In this document: positions 8,953 through 16,957 of the stretch, one piece after another | Numbering within the stretch: position 1 is the stretch's first letter | Layout of the letters: every line of letters begins with the position of its first letter | Assembly (NCBI RefSeq): GCF_010977575.1 | Contig: NZ_CP048812.1 | Location: 2,294,001-2,358,000, forward strand | DNA: 64,000 bases | Direction: 5' to 3' | Origin: Halomonas socia | Lineage (GTDB): Bacteria; Pseudomonadota; Gammaproteobacteria; Pseudomonadales; Halomonadaceae | The notes under the pieces: model-generated | What the model saw: only the letters and a program-made list of their open reading frames with translations | Databases searched by the model: none | Told to the model about the DNA's origin: nothing | Program-made: the position numbers and the translations under genes

Positions 8953-9324
8953 TTAGCCGCGAGTGCCTTGTGTCGGGCTGTCGACGCTAGGGCCGGCACG
9001 CTCGGACTGGGCAACATCGCGATCAGCGGCCTGAAGACTCTCGACCTCGACGCGCTCACGATGGATGCCTTCCCGTGTGCCGCCGAGTGCCGGGCTGCCG
9101 ACCTCGAAGGTGGTGCGATAGGACTGCCTTGCTTGGCTTTCAATGGCTTGGCCGTCCTGTGCCTCTACACGGTACTCATGAACGCCCTCTTGGGTGCCGC
9201 CGAGGGCGGGACTGCCAACCTCGAAGCGGGTCTGGGTGGCGTCGGCGGCGGTGGCTTGAGCGGCCAGGCCCATGACCAGGGCGCCAGCGGTGATGGTCTG
9301 CATGATGATAGTGGTATATTTCAT
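8953..9324 (-). CDS. Small secreted protein with repeated FEVGSPALGGT motif, function unknown
   Basis: This 123-residue protein has a clear signal peptide (TITAGALVMGLAAQATA, cleavage near residue 26). The mature part contains two near-identical blocks, FEVGSPALGGTQEGVH and FEVGSPALGGTREGIH, spaced about 39 residues apart and each followed by an RVE segment, with a possible decayed third block (VDSPTQGTRG) at the end. I do not recognise a family. The ATG with MKYTTIIM is preceded by AGAGGA at suitable spacing, and a terminator follows, so this strand rather than the overlapping opposite frame is coding. It is probably periplasmic. It stands alone as a single-gene unit. Confidence 0.7.
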   Translation of the reverse strand: MKYTTIIMQTITAGALVMGLAAQATAADATQTRFEVGSPALGGTQEGVHEYRVEAQDGQAIESQARQSYRTTFEVGSPALGGTREGIHRERVEVESLQAADRDVAQSERAGPSVDSPTQGTRG

Positions 9325-9608
9325 GGCAACTATTCCTCTCATTGAATGACATATCCGCAGTGCCGGGGGCGGTGCCTGTTCGCGGCGACTCTGTGGAAAG
9401 CGTCGCGCTGGATGCCTCGGGTGGCGGCATGTCGGCCGTTACGACCGTGAGAGAGATAGTAGGGGTGGGTGGCGATTATCAGTAGACGTATTTATCGCTA
9501 AGGATTGCCTGATCCTGCCAGTTTCAACATTATGTGGCGCTGGATGGGGTATATCGCCATATTTGATGTTTTTTATGGATGATCATGATTGCCAGTCTCT
9601 ATGATGGA

Positions 9609-10448
9609 CTAGCGGCTCCAGAGCTGGAAGGTGAGGTAGCTGCGCCAGGGCGCGGCATCCTGTGGGTCGGCATCGTGCAGGGCTGGCAGCGCCTTGCGGA
9701 TGCCCAGGTCGCCGGCCAGCCAGATATCCGGGTGCGAGGTGCCGCGCAGGCTGGCGTAGTCGGCGCTCCATGGGCCGATGCCCTTGAGTGCGGTCCAGGC
9801 ACGAGGATCGTTGCCGGCCTCGCCCGCGGCATGCCAGGCGGCGAAGCGGCGCAGGGTCTGGCGGCGGGCATCCGGCATGCCGAGAAACGCGAGCTCGCTT
9901 GCCGCGACCTGTGCGGCGGTAGGAAAGTGGCGCTGGCCATCCGCCTCGGCGTCGCCCAGCTCGCTGACCAGAATGGTGACCAGGCGCCGAGCAGCCGCCA
10001 CCGAGACCTGCTGGCCGAGAATCGCGCGTACCCCGGCCTCGAACGGCGACCAGATGCCGGGCAGGCGCAGCCCCTCCACCAGTTCCAGCCCGGGTAGCGC
10101 CTCGGCCAGGTGCGACTCGATCAGCGCCGTATCGGCATCGAGGTCGAGCACTCGGCGGATGTTGCGGACCACCGGATCGAGCGTCGAGGCCTCGTCTAGC
10201 TGCAGGTGGACCTCGAAGGCGTGGCGCTGCGGGCGGTGCACGGCGGTGAAGCGGCCGCGTGCCTGTCCCCAGCGTATGGTCCGGCCATAGCGGTCGTCAT
10301 CGACCCACTCCAGGCCATGAATGGCGCGCTTGGCATGGAAGTCGCGCAGGGCTTGCCAGGCGTAGGGCGGGCGATAGGCAAGCTCTAGGCATAGCGGGGC
10401 AGCTGGGGCAGCGCCGATGTCGGGTCGGTGGTTGTCGGCATCCAGCAT
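9609..10448 (-). CDS. alkA: DNA-3-methyladenine glycosylase II (AlkA type)
   Basis: This 279-residue base-excision repair enzyme removes alkylated purines from DNA. An N-terminal AlkA_N domain (LELAYRPPYAWQALRDFHAKRAI) is followed by the HhH-GPD domain with GVRAILGQQVS, the hairpin LKGIGPWSADYASLRG, and the catalytic aspartate at about residue 247 in AGDLGIRKAL. It lacks the Ada-type methyl-acceptor and AraC parts found in longer fusions. The ATG at 10448 (MLDADNHR) has AGGA 7 bases upstream; the upstream frame is open but has no ribosome site. It is divergent from the TRAP genes. Confidence 0.93.
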   Translation of the reverse strand: MLDADNHRPDIGAAPAAPLCLELAYRPPYAWQALRDFHAKRAIHGLEWVDDDRYGRTIRWGQARGRFTAVHRPQRHAFEVHLQLDEASTLDPVVRNIRRVLDLDADTALIESHLAEALPGLELVEGLRLPGIWSPFEAGVRAILGQQVSVAAARRLVTILVSELGDAEADGQRHFPTAAQVAASELAFLGMPDARRQTLRRFAAWHAAGEAGNDPRAWTALKGIGPWSADYASLRGTSHPDIWLAGDLGIRKALPALHDADPQDAAPWRSYLTFQLWSR

Positions 10449-10603
10449 CGAGGGTTCCTGAACAGTAGCTGTCGGTATGCGCCAGTGTAGCCGGAACGAC
10501 AGGGATGGCTGCCGGAATCGGTAGTTAAAGCCGGGTGCCATCAACGCTGGCGCTGAGGTAACCTTGTCGGGCTCCATACTATTCCGATAATGACGAGGCT
10601 CTC

Positions 10604-11590
10604 ATGCGCCCCCTCAAGACGCTGACACTGGCCGTTGCGGCCACCACCTTCGCTGCTGCTTCGCTTTCCGCCCAGGCGCGGGAGTTTCGCCTGGGGCTGA
10701 TCACCCCGCCCCAGCACCTCTGGTCCCAGGAGGCCGAGGCCTTCGCCGAGAGCCTCGCTGAGCGCTCCGACGGCGAGCACAGCGTCAGCGTCTATCCGGC
10801 CCAGCAGCTCGGCAACGAGGCGCAGATGGTCCAGCAGCTGCAGACTGGCGCGCTGGACATGGCCTTCCTGACCATCGCCGAGATCTCCAACCGGGTGCCG
10901 GATTTCGGCGCGCTCTATGCGCCTTATCTGGTGGACGACGTCGACCACGCTGCGCGGCTGCTGCAGTCGGATGCCGCCATCGAGCTGCTCGACCAGCTGC
11001 CCAGCGGCGTGGGCATGATCGGCATGGGCTACGGCATGGTGGGCATGCGCCAGGTGCTGTCGCGCGCGCCCATCGAGAGCGTCGACGACATGCGCGGCCA
11101 GCGCCTGCGCATCACGCCGTTCGATCCGATCCGCGACTTCTACACCGCCACCGGGGCGGCCCCGGCGCCGCTGCCGCTGCTCGAGGTCTACGATGCCCTG
11201 GCCAACGGCCAGGTCGACGCCATCGACATGGACTTCGATTCGATCCTGATCCTCAAATTCCACGAACAGGCCGACAACCTGCTGATCTCGAACCATATGA
11301 TGTTCCCCATGGTAGGGGTGGTTTCGGGCCGGGTATGGAACGAACTGGATGAGGGCGATCAGGAGCTGATCCGCACCACCATGGCCGAGCACCTCGACAA
11401 CGTGATCACCGGCTTCCAGCAGCAGGATGCTGAGCAGGAAGCCGAGATCCGCGAGCTCGACCTCAATATCGTCGAGGCGGATGCCGAGTTCTTCAGCGAT
11501 GCCATCGCCGAGTGGGAGGGCATCTGGGCCGACAAGGCGCCATCGCTCGAGGCGTTGCGTGAGGAAGCCGACCGCCTTCGCGAGGAGTGA
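10604..11590 (+). CDS. TRAP transporter periplasmic substrate-binding protein (DctP family)
   Basis: This 328-residue protein has a signal peptide (LTLAVAATTFAAASLSAQA, cleavage near residue 26). The DctP/TAXI-like fold shows GLITPPQHLWSQEAEAFAESLAERS, the conserved QLGNEAQMVQQLQTGALDMAF and the ligand-anchoring Arg region MRGQRLRITPFDP. It captures an organic anion in the periplasm and delivers it to the DctQM permease encoded directly downstream (4-base overlap with the small permease). The substrate cannot be read from sequence; most DctP proteins bind carboxylates through one arginine. Confidence 0.93.
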   Translation: MRPLKTLTLAVAATTFAAASLSAQAREFRLGLITPPQHLWSQEAEAFAESLAERSDGEHSVSVYPAQQLGNEAQMVQQLQTGALDMAFLTIAEISNRVPDFGALYAPYLVDDVDHAARLLQSDAAIELLDQLPSGVGMIGMGYGMVGMRQVLSRAPIESVDDMRGQRLRITPFDPIRDFYTATGAAPAPLPLLEVYDALANGQVDAIDMDFDSILILKFHEQADNLLISNHMMFPMVGVVSGRVWNELDEGDQELIRTTMAEHLDNVITGFQQQDAEQEAEIRELDLNIVEADAEFFSDAIAEWEGIWADKAPSLEALREEADRLREE

Positions 11591-12144
11591 GCGAGCGCGC
11601 CATGCTGTCACGCCTCTCCCACGGCCTGGCTAGGATCGAAGAGATCGCCGCGGCGTCACTCGCCGCCGCGGTGACCGTGCTGATCCTGCTCAACATCGCC
11701 TTTCGCGCCGCGGGTAGCCCGCTGTACTGGATCAGCGAGCTGGCCATCTATGCGATGATCTGGATGACCTTCCTGATCGCCTCGGCGGTGCTCAAGCACC
11801 GCCAGGGCATCGCCGTGACGCTGCTCAGCGACGCCCTGCCCGGCCGCCCGCGGCGCTGGCTTGCGCTGTTCGTCGATGCGCTGGTGGTGGGGTTTGCGCT
11901 GCTCATGCTGTGGTTATGCTGGCGCTGGTATCAGCCGCTGGCGCTATGGCGGGCCGGTTTCGATATCCAGACCTTCCAGGGCCAGACCTTCAACTTCATC
12001 TACGCCGAGAACACCTCGACCCTGGGCATCAAGAAGTTCTGGGTATGGCTGATCATGCCGCTGTTCGCCGTGTCGCTGACCCTGCACGGCATCACCAACC
12101 TGTGGCAGGCGCTGCGTGCGCCGGCCGAGGAGGCCGGCCCGTGA
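11587..12144 (+). CDS. TRAP transporter small permease (DctQ family)
   Basis: This is the 185-residue four-helix small subunit of a TRAP permease. Helices are visible at about 20-42, 52-70, 92-112 and 142-165, with the family motif SELAIYAMIWMTFLIASAVLKHRQGI. It is encoded between the binding protein and the large permease; its stop overlaps the GTG start of dctM. The start is a GTG overlapping the previous stop (GTGA); an ATG 15 bases later is an alternative. The small and large subunits together form the sodium-driven carrier. Confidence 0.9.
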   Translation: MSERAMLSRLSHGLARIEEIAAASLAAAVTVLILLNIAFRAAGSPLYWISELAIYAMIWMTFLIASAVLKHRQGIAVTLLSDALPGRPRRWLALFVDALVVGFALLMLWLCWRWYQPLALWRAGFDIQTFQGQTFNFIYAENTSTLGIKKFWVWLIMPLFAVSLTLHGITNLWQALRAPAEEAGP

Positions 12145-13406
12145 CCCTGGCGGTGTTCGCCATCCTGCTGCTTGCCGCGGTGCCCATCGCCCTGGTGCTG
12201 GCGCTTACCGCTGCCTGGTATATCGTCGCCTCGGGCAACACTGTGCTGTTCGAGTCTTACCCGCAGCAGCTGTTCGGTGCCATCGAGAGCTACGGTCTGC
12301 TGGCCATTCCGCTGTTCATGCTGGCCGGCGAGCTGATGAACGAAGGCGGCGTGACCCGCCGCCTGATCGACCTGGCGCGCCTGCTGGTGGGCGGCTTCCG
12401 CGGCGGCTTGGCCTATATCAACCTGGTCGCCAACATGATGATGGCGGCGATCATCGGCTCGGCGGCGTCGCAGATCGCGATCATGTCGCGGGCCATGGTG
12501 CCGGCCATGGAGCGCGAGGGCTACGACAAGCCCTACAGCGCGGCGATCACCGCTGCCGGCGGGCTGCTGTCGCCGATCATTCCGCCGTCGATGCTGTTCG
12601 TGCTGTTCGGGGTGATCGCCCAGGTGCCGATCGCCGAGATGTTCATTGCCGGCATCCTGCCCGGGCTGCTGCTGGGCTTCAGCTTCTTCCTGGCGATTGC
12701 TGTGGTGGGCCTGCTGCAGCAGTACCCCAAGGGCAACTGGCCGACCCGCGACGAGGCGCGCCGGGCGCTGATCATGGGCGTGCCGGCGCTGTCGATTCCG
12801 CTGATCATCATCGGCGGCATCCTGCTCGGCCTGGCCACGCCCACCGAGTCGGCGGCGTTGGCCTCGCTTGCTGCACTGCTGCTGGGCCGCCTGTTGTATG
12901 GCGAACTCTCCCTCGGCCAGTTGCCGCGGGTGCTGATGCGCACCGCGGTCAACGCCGGGCTGGTGATCATGCTGATCGCCGCCGCCGGGGTGTTCGGCTG
13001 GGTGGTGACCTACGAGCGGTTGCCGCAAATGGCGGCGGCGGCGATCTCGGCGCTGACCACCGACCCCTTCCTGTTCCTGCTGCTGGTAATCGGCTCGCTG
13101 CTACTGGTGGGCATGATCATCGACGGCATCGCCGCGCTGATCCTGGTGGTGCCGATCCTGCTGCCGATTGCCACCCAGCAGTTCGGTATCAGCCCCTATC
13201 AGTTCGGCGTGGTGGTGTGCCTGACGCTGGTGCTTGGCCTGCTCACGCCGCCGGTGGGAGCAGGGCTGTTCATCGCCTCGTCGATGACCGGCGCATCGCC
13301 ACTGCGCATCTTCCGCGCGCTGATCCCGTTCCTGCTCGCCACCCTGGCGACCCTGGTGCTGCTGGCCTGGCAGCCGTGGCTGACCACCGGCCTGATCGGG
13401 CGCTGA
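12141..13406 (+). CDS. TRAP transporter large permease (DctM family)
   Basis: This 421-residue protein has about twelve membrane segments and is the sodium-coupled transport subunit of the TRAP system. Family signatures visible are IPLFMLAGELMNEGGVTRRL, SAAGGLLSPIIPPS-type (here TAAGGLLSPIIPPSMLFV) and GLLTPPVGAGLF. The GTG at 12141 was chosen because GAGGAGG lies just upstream and it overlaps the dctQ stop; the longer open frame upstream is not coding. Its last 50 bases, including the stop codon, recur exactly at 15933-15982. A hairpin terminator lies 33 bases downstream. Confidence 0.93.
   Translation: MTLAVFAILLLAAVPIALVLALTAAWYIVASGNTVLFESYPQQLFGAIESYGLLAIPLFMLAGELMNEGGVTRRLIDLARLLVGGFRGGLAYINLVANMMMAAIIGSAASQIAIMSRAMVPAMEREGYDKPYSAAITAAGGLLSPIIPPSMLFVLFGVIAQVPIAEMFIAGILPGLLLGFSFFLAIAVVGLLQQYPKGNWPTRDEARRALIMGVPALSIPLIIIGGILLGLATPTESAALASLAALLLGRLLYGELSLGQLPRVLMRTAVNAGLVIMLIAAAGVFGWVVTYERLPQMAAAAISALTTDPFLFLLLVIGSLLLVGMIIDGIAALILVVPILLPIATQQFGISPYQFGVVVCLTLVLGLLTPPVGAGLFIASSMTGASPLRIFRALIPFLLATLATLVLLAWQPWLTTGLIGR
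13357..13406 (+). repeat. 50-bp direct repeat, copy 1 (3' end of dctM)
   Basis: These are the last 50 bases of the TRAP large permease gene including its TGA stop. They are identical, base for base, to 15933-15982 in a non-coding stretch 2.6 kb away in the same orientation. Sequence before and after the two copies differs. Confidence 0.9.
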
Positions 13407-13439
13407 CGTGTCATGCCAGAATAGTCGACCCCATAAACA

Positions 13440-13467
13440 CAACGGGCCCTGATATCAGGGCCCGTTG
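13440..13467 (-). terminator. Bidirectional-type terminator hairpin between dctM and the symporter operon
   Basis: This is a 28-base perfect palindrome centred on GATATC with the arms CAACGGGCCCT. Read on the minus strand it is followed by a T-rich tail (TTGTGTTTATGG), so it fits as terminator for the symporter/small-protein transcript that ends 18 bases before it. It may also stop the TRAP transcript from the other side. Confidence 0.75.
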
Positions 13468-13484
13468 CGGTCATGCTGTGCGGT

Positions 13485-13613
13485 TTATACCAGTTCGCGC
13501 TGCTCCTCCTTCGCCTTGCGGCGGTCGTGTATCACCGCGCGGCAGATCACCACCAGCACCCCCAGGGTGATGGCGGGCCAGATCAGCACGTAGAAACCAT
13601 AGAGTGCAGTCAT
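13485..13613 (-). CDS. 42-residue membrane protein, putative small subunit/partner of the adjacent symporter
   Basis: The frame begins MTALYGFYVLIW, continues through one hydrophobic helix (about residues 6-26, ending VLVVIC) and ends with a short charged tail rich in Arg, Lys and Glu (HDRRKAKEEQRE). A GGAG lies 8 bases upstream of the ATG and a terminator follows the stop. It sits 60 bases downstream of the sodium/solute symporter on the same strand. Tiny single-helix proteins next to SSS-family symporters are a known pattern and are annotated as putative transporter small subunits. A role as an accessory subunit is inferred from position and shape. Confidence 0.75.
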   Translation of the reverse strand: MTALYGFYVLIWPAITLGVLVVICRAVIHDRRKAKEEQRELV

Positions 13614-13673
13614 GTTGGATTCTCCATTATGGCAATGCCGGCCGGCGGCATCGCGTTAGGGTCAAGGGGATGA

Positions 13674-15365
13674 TCAGTGCTGGAGGGCTGGGCCAGCTGG
13701 AGCAGTGTCGCCTTCCTGCACGCTGGGCTCTTGCGAGTCATAGTTGCCGACCCGCTCGCCAATGGTGGCGAAGTCGAAGTCTTCCTGGCGACTCATCAGG
13801 CTCATCACCACGCAGACCACGGTGCTGGCGCCATAGGCGGTCAGCGAGGCCAGCAGCACGGTGTAGTCGCGCAGGAAATCGGTGGCAAACACCAGCATCG
13901 CCAGCAGCGCCAAGGCGGCAGCGATGAACCCGGCGATGCGGCCCAGGAAGCCGAATACCATCAGGCCGATGATCACGCCGCCACCGATACTGGCCAGTAC
14001 CTCGAAGAACAGGCCGCTGGCGCCGCTCATGGGCAGCAGCTCGAAGCGCGCCAGGCAGAACAACACCATGGCGACCAGTACCGAGGTGGTGAAGGCTTGG
14101 TTGGTGACCCGGTTCCAGAAGCAGCTGGCGATGACCGGGAAGACGATGGCTCCCCATAGCGCGCCAACGAACACCAGCATCACCAGGATGTCCAGCGAGA
14201 AGCTGGCGAAGACGATACCCACCGCGGTGGCGATGATCATGGTCATACGGCCCACCAGCAGCATGCGCTTGGGGTCGGCCCTGCCGCGGGCGATATTCTT
14301 GCCATAGACGTCGGCCATCATGATCGCCGACAGCGCGGAGAGATCAGAGTCGGCGGTAGAGGAGAGCGAGCCGATCACCAGGATGAAGAACAGCGCAATG
14401 AACAGCGGCGGCAGGTAGCCGGACACCATCTGCGGGATCAGGTTGTTCATGTCGCCACCCATGGGCTCGACGCCGAGGGTCAGCGCCATCAGGCCGATCA
14501 TGCCGAGGCCGATGACGATGGCACCGTAGCCGATGGTCGCGGTGATGAAAGTCGGCTTGATGTGGCTCTCGTTGACCGCGAACAGGCGCTGGGAAATGGT
14601 TTGGTTACCTATCGCATAGGCCAGCACGGCGACGAAGAAGGGCGCGCCCTGGTAGAGGATGGCATCCATGGAGAACAGATTGGCCTGCTCGACGGTCAGG
14701 TTGTCCAGGCCTGCCACCAACTCGCTGGGGCCGCCCATGGCGAAGAACACCGCGGGAATGATCACGACGGCAATTGCCATCAGCGCCACCAACTGCGCGA
14801 AGTCGGTCATCACCGAGGCGCGGAAGCCCGACCACAGCGTATAGAGCAGTACGCCGAAGCCGGCAATGATCACCCCGGCCTGGAACGACAGCGGCGAGAG
14901 CACCGAGACCAGGGCGCCGGCAGCGGTGAAGTTGACCATCAGGCTGATTACGCTGCCCAGCACGTTGGAGAGCGCCAGAATCAGCTGACTGGAGGAGCCG
15001 TGGCGGGCGTGGATCAGCTCACCCAGGGTGTGGGCATTGGGGGCGAGCTTGCGGAAGCGCCGGCCGAAAGGGTAGATGAACAGGATCATCAGTGCCCCCC
15101 AAAGGCCGTAGTGAATAGGCCCGGAGACGCCATAGGTATAGCCGGAGGTGGCGGCGGCGTAGAAGGAGGCAGCCCAGATCCAGGTGGCGGTCATGCTGGC
15201 CGCGCCCATGCCGAAGCCCACGCGGTGGTTGGAGACCATGAAGGCGTCGGCGTCCTCGTTCTTCTTGCGGATGCCGAGCGTCATCAGGTAGGTGCCGCCG
15301 TAGAAGGCGAGCAGCAGCAAGATGACGGTCAGGGTCGAAAACTGATAGAGCGATTCGCTGTTCAA
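13674..15365 (-). CDS. Sodium:solute symporter family (SSS) transporter
   Basis: This is a large membrane protein of about 563 residues with 13 or more predicted helices. It contains the SSS-family stretches TATWIWAASFYAAATSGYTYG, YTLWSGFRASVMTDFAQ and SSTADSDLSALSAIMMADVY, the last matching the sodium-site region. I prefer a TTG start at 15365 because GAGGA lies 7 bases upstream and the protein then begins close to its first helix; an ATG at 15422 would add 19 residues but has no ribosome site. The substrate is not evident. It is followed by the 42-residue partner gene. The 16-residue soluble C-terminus with repeated acidic residues is unremarkable. Confidence 0.9.
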   Translation of the reverse strand: MNSESLYQFSTLTVILLLLAFYGGTYLMTLGIRKKNEDADAFMVSNHRVGFGMGAASMTATWIWAASFYAAATSGYTYGVSGPIHYGLWGALMILFIYPFGRRFRKLAPNAHTLGELIHARHGSSSQLILALSNVLGSVISLMVNFTAAGALVSVLSPLSFQAGVIIAGFGVLLYTLWSGFRASVMTDFAQLVALMAIAVVIIPAVFFAMGGPSELVAGLDNLTVEQANLFSMDAILYQGAPFFVAVLAYAIGNQTISQRLFAVNESHIKPTFITATIGYGAIVIGLGMIGLMALTLGVEPMGGDMNNLIPQMVSGYLPPLFIALFFILVIGSLSSTADSDLSALSAIMMADVYGKNIARGRADPKRMLLVGRMTMIIATAVGIVFASFSLDILVMLVFVGALWGAIVFPVIASCFWNRVTNQAFTTSVLVAMVLFCLARFELLPMSGASGLFFEVLASIGGGVIIGLMVFGFLGRIAGFIAAALALLAMLVFATDFLRDYTVLLASLTAYGASTVVCVVMSLMSRQEDFDFATIGERVGNYDSQEPSVQEGDTAPAGPALQH

Positions 15366-16048
15366 GGTCAGTTCCTCGGAGGGTGGGACGGATACGCCCA
15401 GGGCATGCCGACGAGCCGACATACCGGGCGCGAGGATGGTGGTGAGGGGGGGCAGACCTGAAGGCGGCCGAGGCTAGCGAGCGCTCGGGCACAGATATAC
15501 AGGCGCCAGGCGCGGCGCAGTATCAGATGCTATCGATCAGGCACGGCAAGACGCTGCCGTCAGTCAGGCATTACCCCGCAGAGGGGCGGTCGGGGGGCGG
15601 GCGGCGCGGCATGCACCGTCCTTCATCGGCGTAGTGGCGCGACATGGATGTCTTCTCTATCGATGGTGTCGACGACGTAGTGTCGAGAGCACCGGTGGTC
15701 CAGTCTGCAGGGCGGCGAGACCAAGGTGGCCAAGGCCGGAGGCCAGGTCAGTCAGGGATCGGCTTCTTATCGTAGTTATGGCTTGATCCGAGGGAGCCTT
15801 ACCCTACTCACCTGAAGGGTGAAAGTCCAATCTGCCCCGATTTAGGGGATAAATGCTCTCAGATGCGCCGAAGTGGAGCTGTGGCGATCAAGCGCCCTTG
15901 TCGCTGCTCCCACACGTGATGCTGGATAGTTTTGCTGCTGGCCTGGCAGCCGTGGCTGACCACCGGCCTGATCGGGCGCTGAGCAGCATGTCATCGTGAG
16001 CTGCCTGGGGTAAACTCGAGAGTACGCCATCCACGCTAGGTCATTGCG
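15366..16048. other. Gene-poor interval containing only the repeat copy
   Basis: About 680 bases separate the symporter from mntA, unusually long for this compact region. I see no convincing coding frame on either strand; a 76-codon antisense frame at 15842-16072 runs through the dctM repeat copy and has no family resemblance. Apart from the 50-bp dctM-end copy at 15933-15982 and the two outward promoters that must lie at the edges, I see nothing assignable. Confidence 0.6.
15933..15982 (+). repeat. 50-bp direct repeat, copy 2 (orphan dctM 3' end)
   Basis: This copy is identical over 50 bases to the end of dctM at 13357-13406, including the TGA stop, but has no dctM body before it. It lies 66 bases upstream of the MntA/HepT toxin-antitoxin pair. 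It marks an old recombination, duplication or insertion junction. Confidence 0.9.
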
Positions 16049-16465
16049 ATGAGCATCCCAATTGACGCCCAATTTTCAGCCACCCGCCAGGCCATCCTCC
16101 ATGCGCTGGAGGGTGTCGAAGGCATTGAACAGATCGTGCTGTTCGGCTCGATGGCGCATGGGAGCGAGCGGCTCGAGAGTGATGTCGACGTGGCGGTAGA
16201 AGCGTCGCAGCCACTCTCCGCCGAGCAAAAAATCGCCATGATCGAAGCGTTGGCGCTGGCCTTTGGGCGTTCGGTGGATCTGATCGACCTCAGGATGGCG
16301 GGCCAGCCGCTGTTGACCCAGATCGTGACCAGCGGGGTGCGGTTGAAGGGCAGTGATACCGCCTGGGCCAAGCTGGTCTATCGCAATATCATTGATAACG
16401 AAGACTTCGTGCCGCTGCAGCAGCGGATTTTGAGGGCAAGGCAGAAGGCATGGATCAAGCGCTGA
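16049..16465 (+). CDS. mntA: MntA-type nucleotidyltransferase antitoxin
   Basis: This 138-residue protein has a minimal nucleotidyltransferase core with the motif GSMAHGSERLESDVDV: Gly33-Ser34, then Asp45 and Asp47 as metal ligands. In type VII toxin-antitoxin systems MntA transfers AMP residues to a tyrosine of the HepT toxin and so silences it. The gene overlaps the following hepT by 16 bases, the usual arrangement. The ATG at 16049 is close behind an AGGTCATTGCG stretch; no strong ribosome site is seen. It sits next to an apparent recombination scar, as expected of a mobile defence or addiction module. Confidence 0.87.
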   Translation: MSIPIDAQFSATRQAILHALEGVEGIEQIVLFGSMAHGSERLESDVDVAVEASQPLSAEQKIAMIEALALAFGRSVDLIDLRMAGQPLLTQIVTSGVRLKGSDTAWAKLVYRNIIDNEDFVPLQQRILRARQKAWIKR

Positions 16466-16866
16466 TCAACCAGAAGCTGGAGTCGTTACGCCGCTGCGTC
16501 ATGCGGCTGGAGAGCCGTTGTCCCGAGAGTGTCGAAGCACTGGCGGTAGATCTGGATGCCCAGGATATCCTGGCGCTGAACCTTACCCGCGCGGTACAGC
16601 TTTGCGTGGATATTGCGGCGCATTGGATTGCGGAACATCACGAGCTCAACTCGCCGATTACCATGGGGCAGAGTTTCGAGGTGCTTGCCGAGCCAGGCGT
16701 CATCAGCCGTGAGCTGGCGGAGGATATGCGTAAATCGGTGGGTTTTCGCAATATCGTGGTGCATAACTACGAGGTGGTTGACTGGCAAGTGGTGTTTGCG
16801 ATCTGTCGCTTTCATCTGGATCAGTTCCGCCAGTTTGCTGAGGTATTCATGGATCCACTTGGCTGA
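16450..16866 (+). CDS. hepT: HepT-like ribonuclease toxin (DUF86)
   Basis: This 138-residue all-helical HEPN-family protein has the catalytic RX4HXY motif intact as RNIVVHNY (Arg100, His105, Tyr107). The Tyr is the residue AMPylated by MntA in studied pairs, and the Arg/His pair gives the RNase or tRNA-targeting activity. The order antitoxin-toxin with a 16-base overlap supports one translationally coupled unit. The intact motif suggests a live toxin. The target cannot be told from sequence. Confidence 0.87.
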   Translation: MDQALINQKLESLRRCVMRLESRCPESVEALAVDLDAQDILALNLTRAVQLCVDIAAHWIAEHHELNSPITMGQSFEVLAEPGVISRELAEDMRKSVGFRNIVVHNYEVVDWQVVFAICRFHLDQFRQFAEVFMDPLG

Positions 16867-16957
16867 AGATCGGCTTGTGTCGGTCGAACATTACATTCCT
16901 GAGCGTTACACTCGGGCTTTAGGCGCCACTGCCTCATCGTCAGCGACCGGAGCCGCC

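Noticed and set aside
8968-9345. 125-codon plus-strand frame over the small repeat protein
   Set aside because: The minus-strand frame has a signal peptide, ribosome site, repeat and terminator; this one has none. Its apparent repeats are the complement of the real ones.
15842-16072. 76-codon minus-strand frame in the gene-poor interval
   Set aside because: It passes antisense through the 50-bp dctM copy and has no ribosome site; treated as chance.
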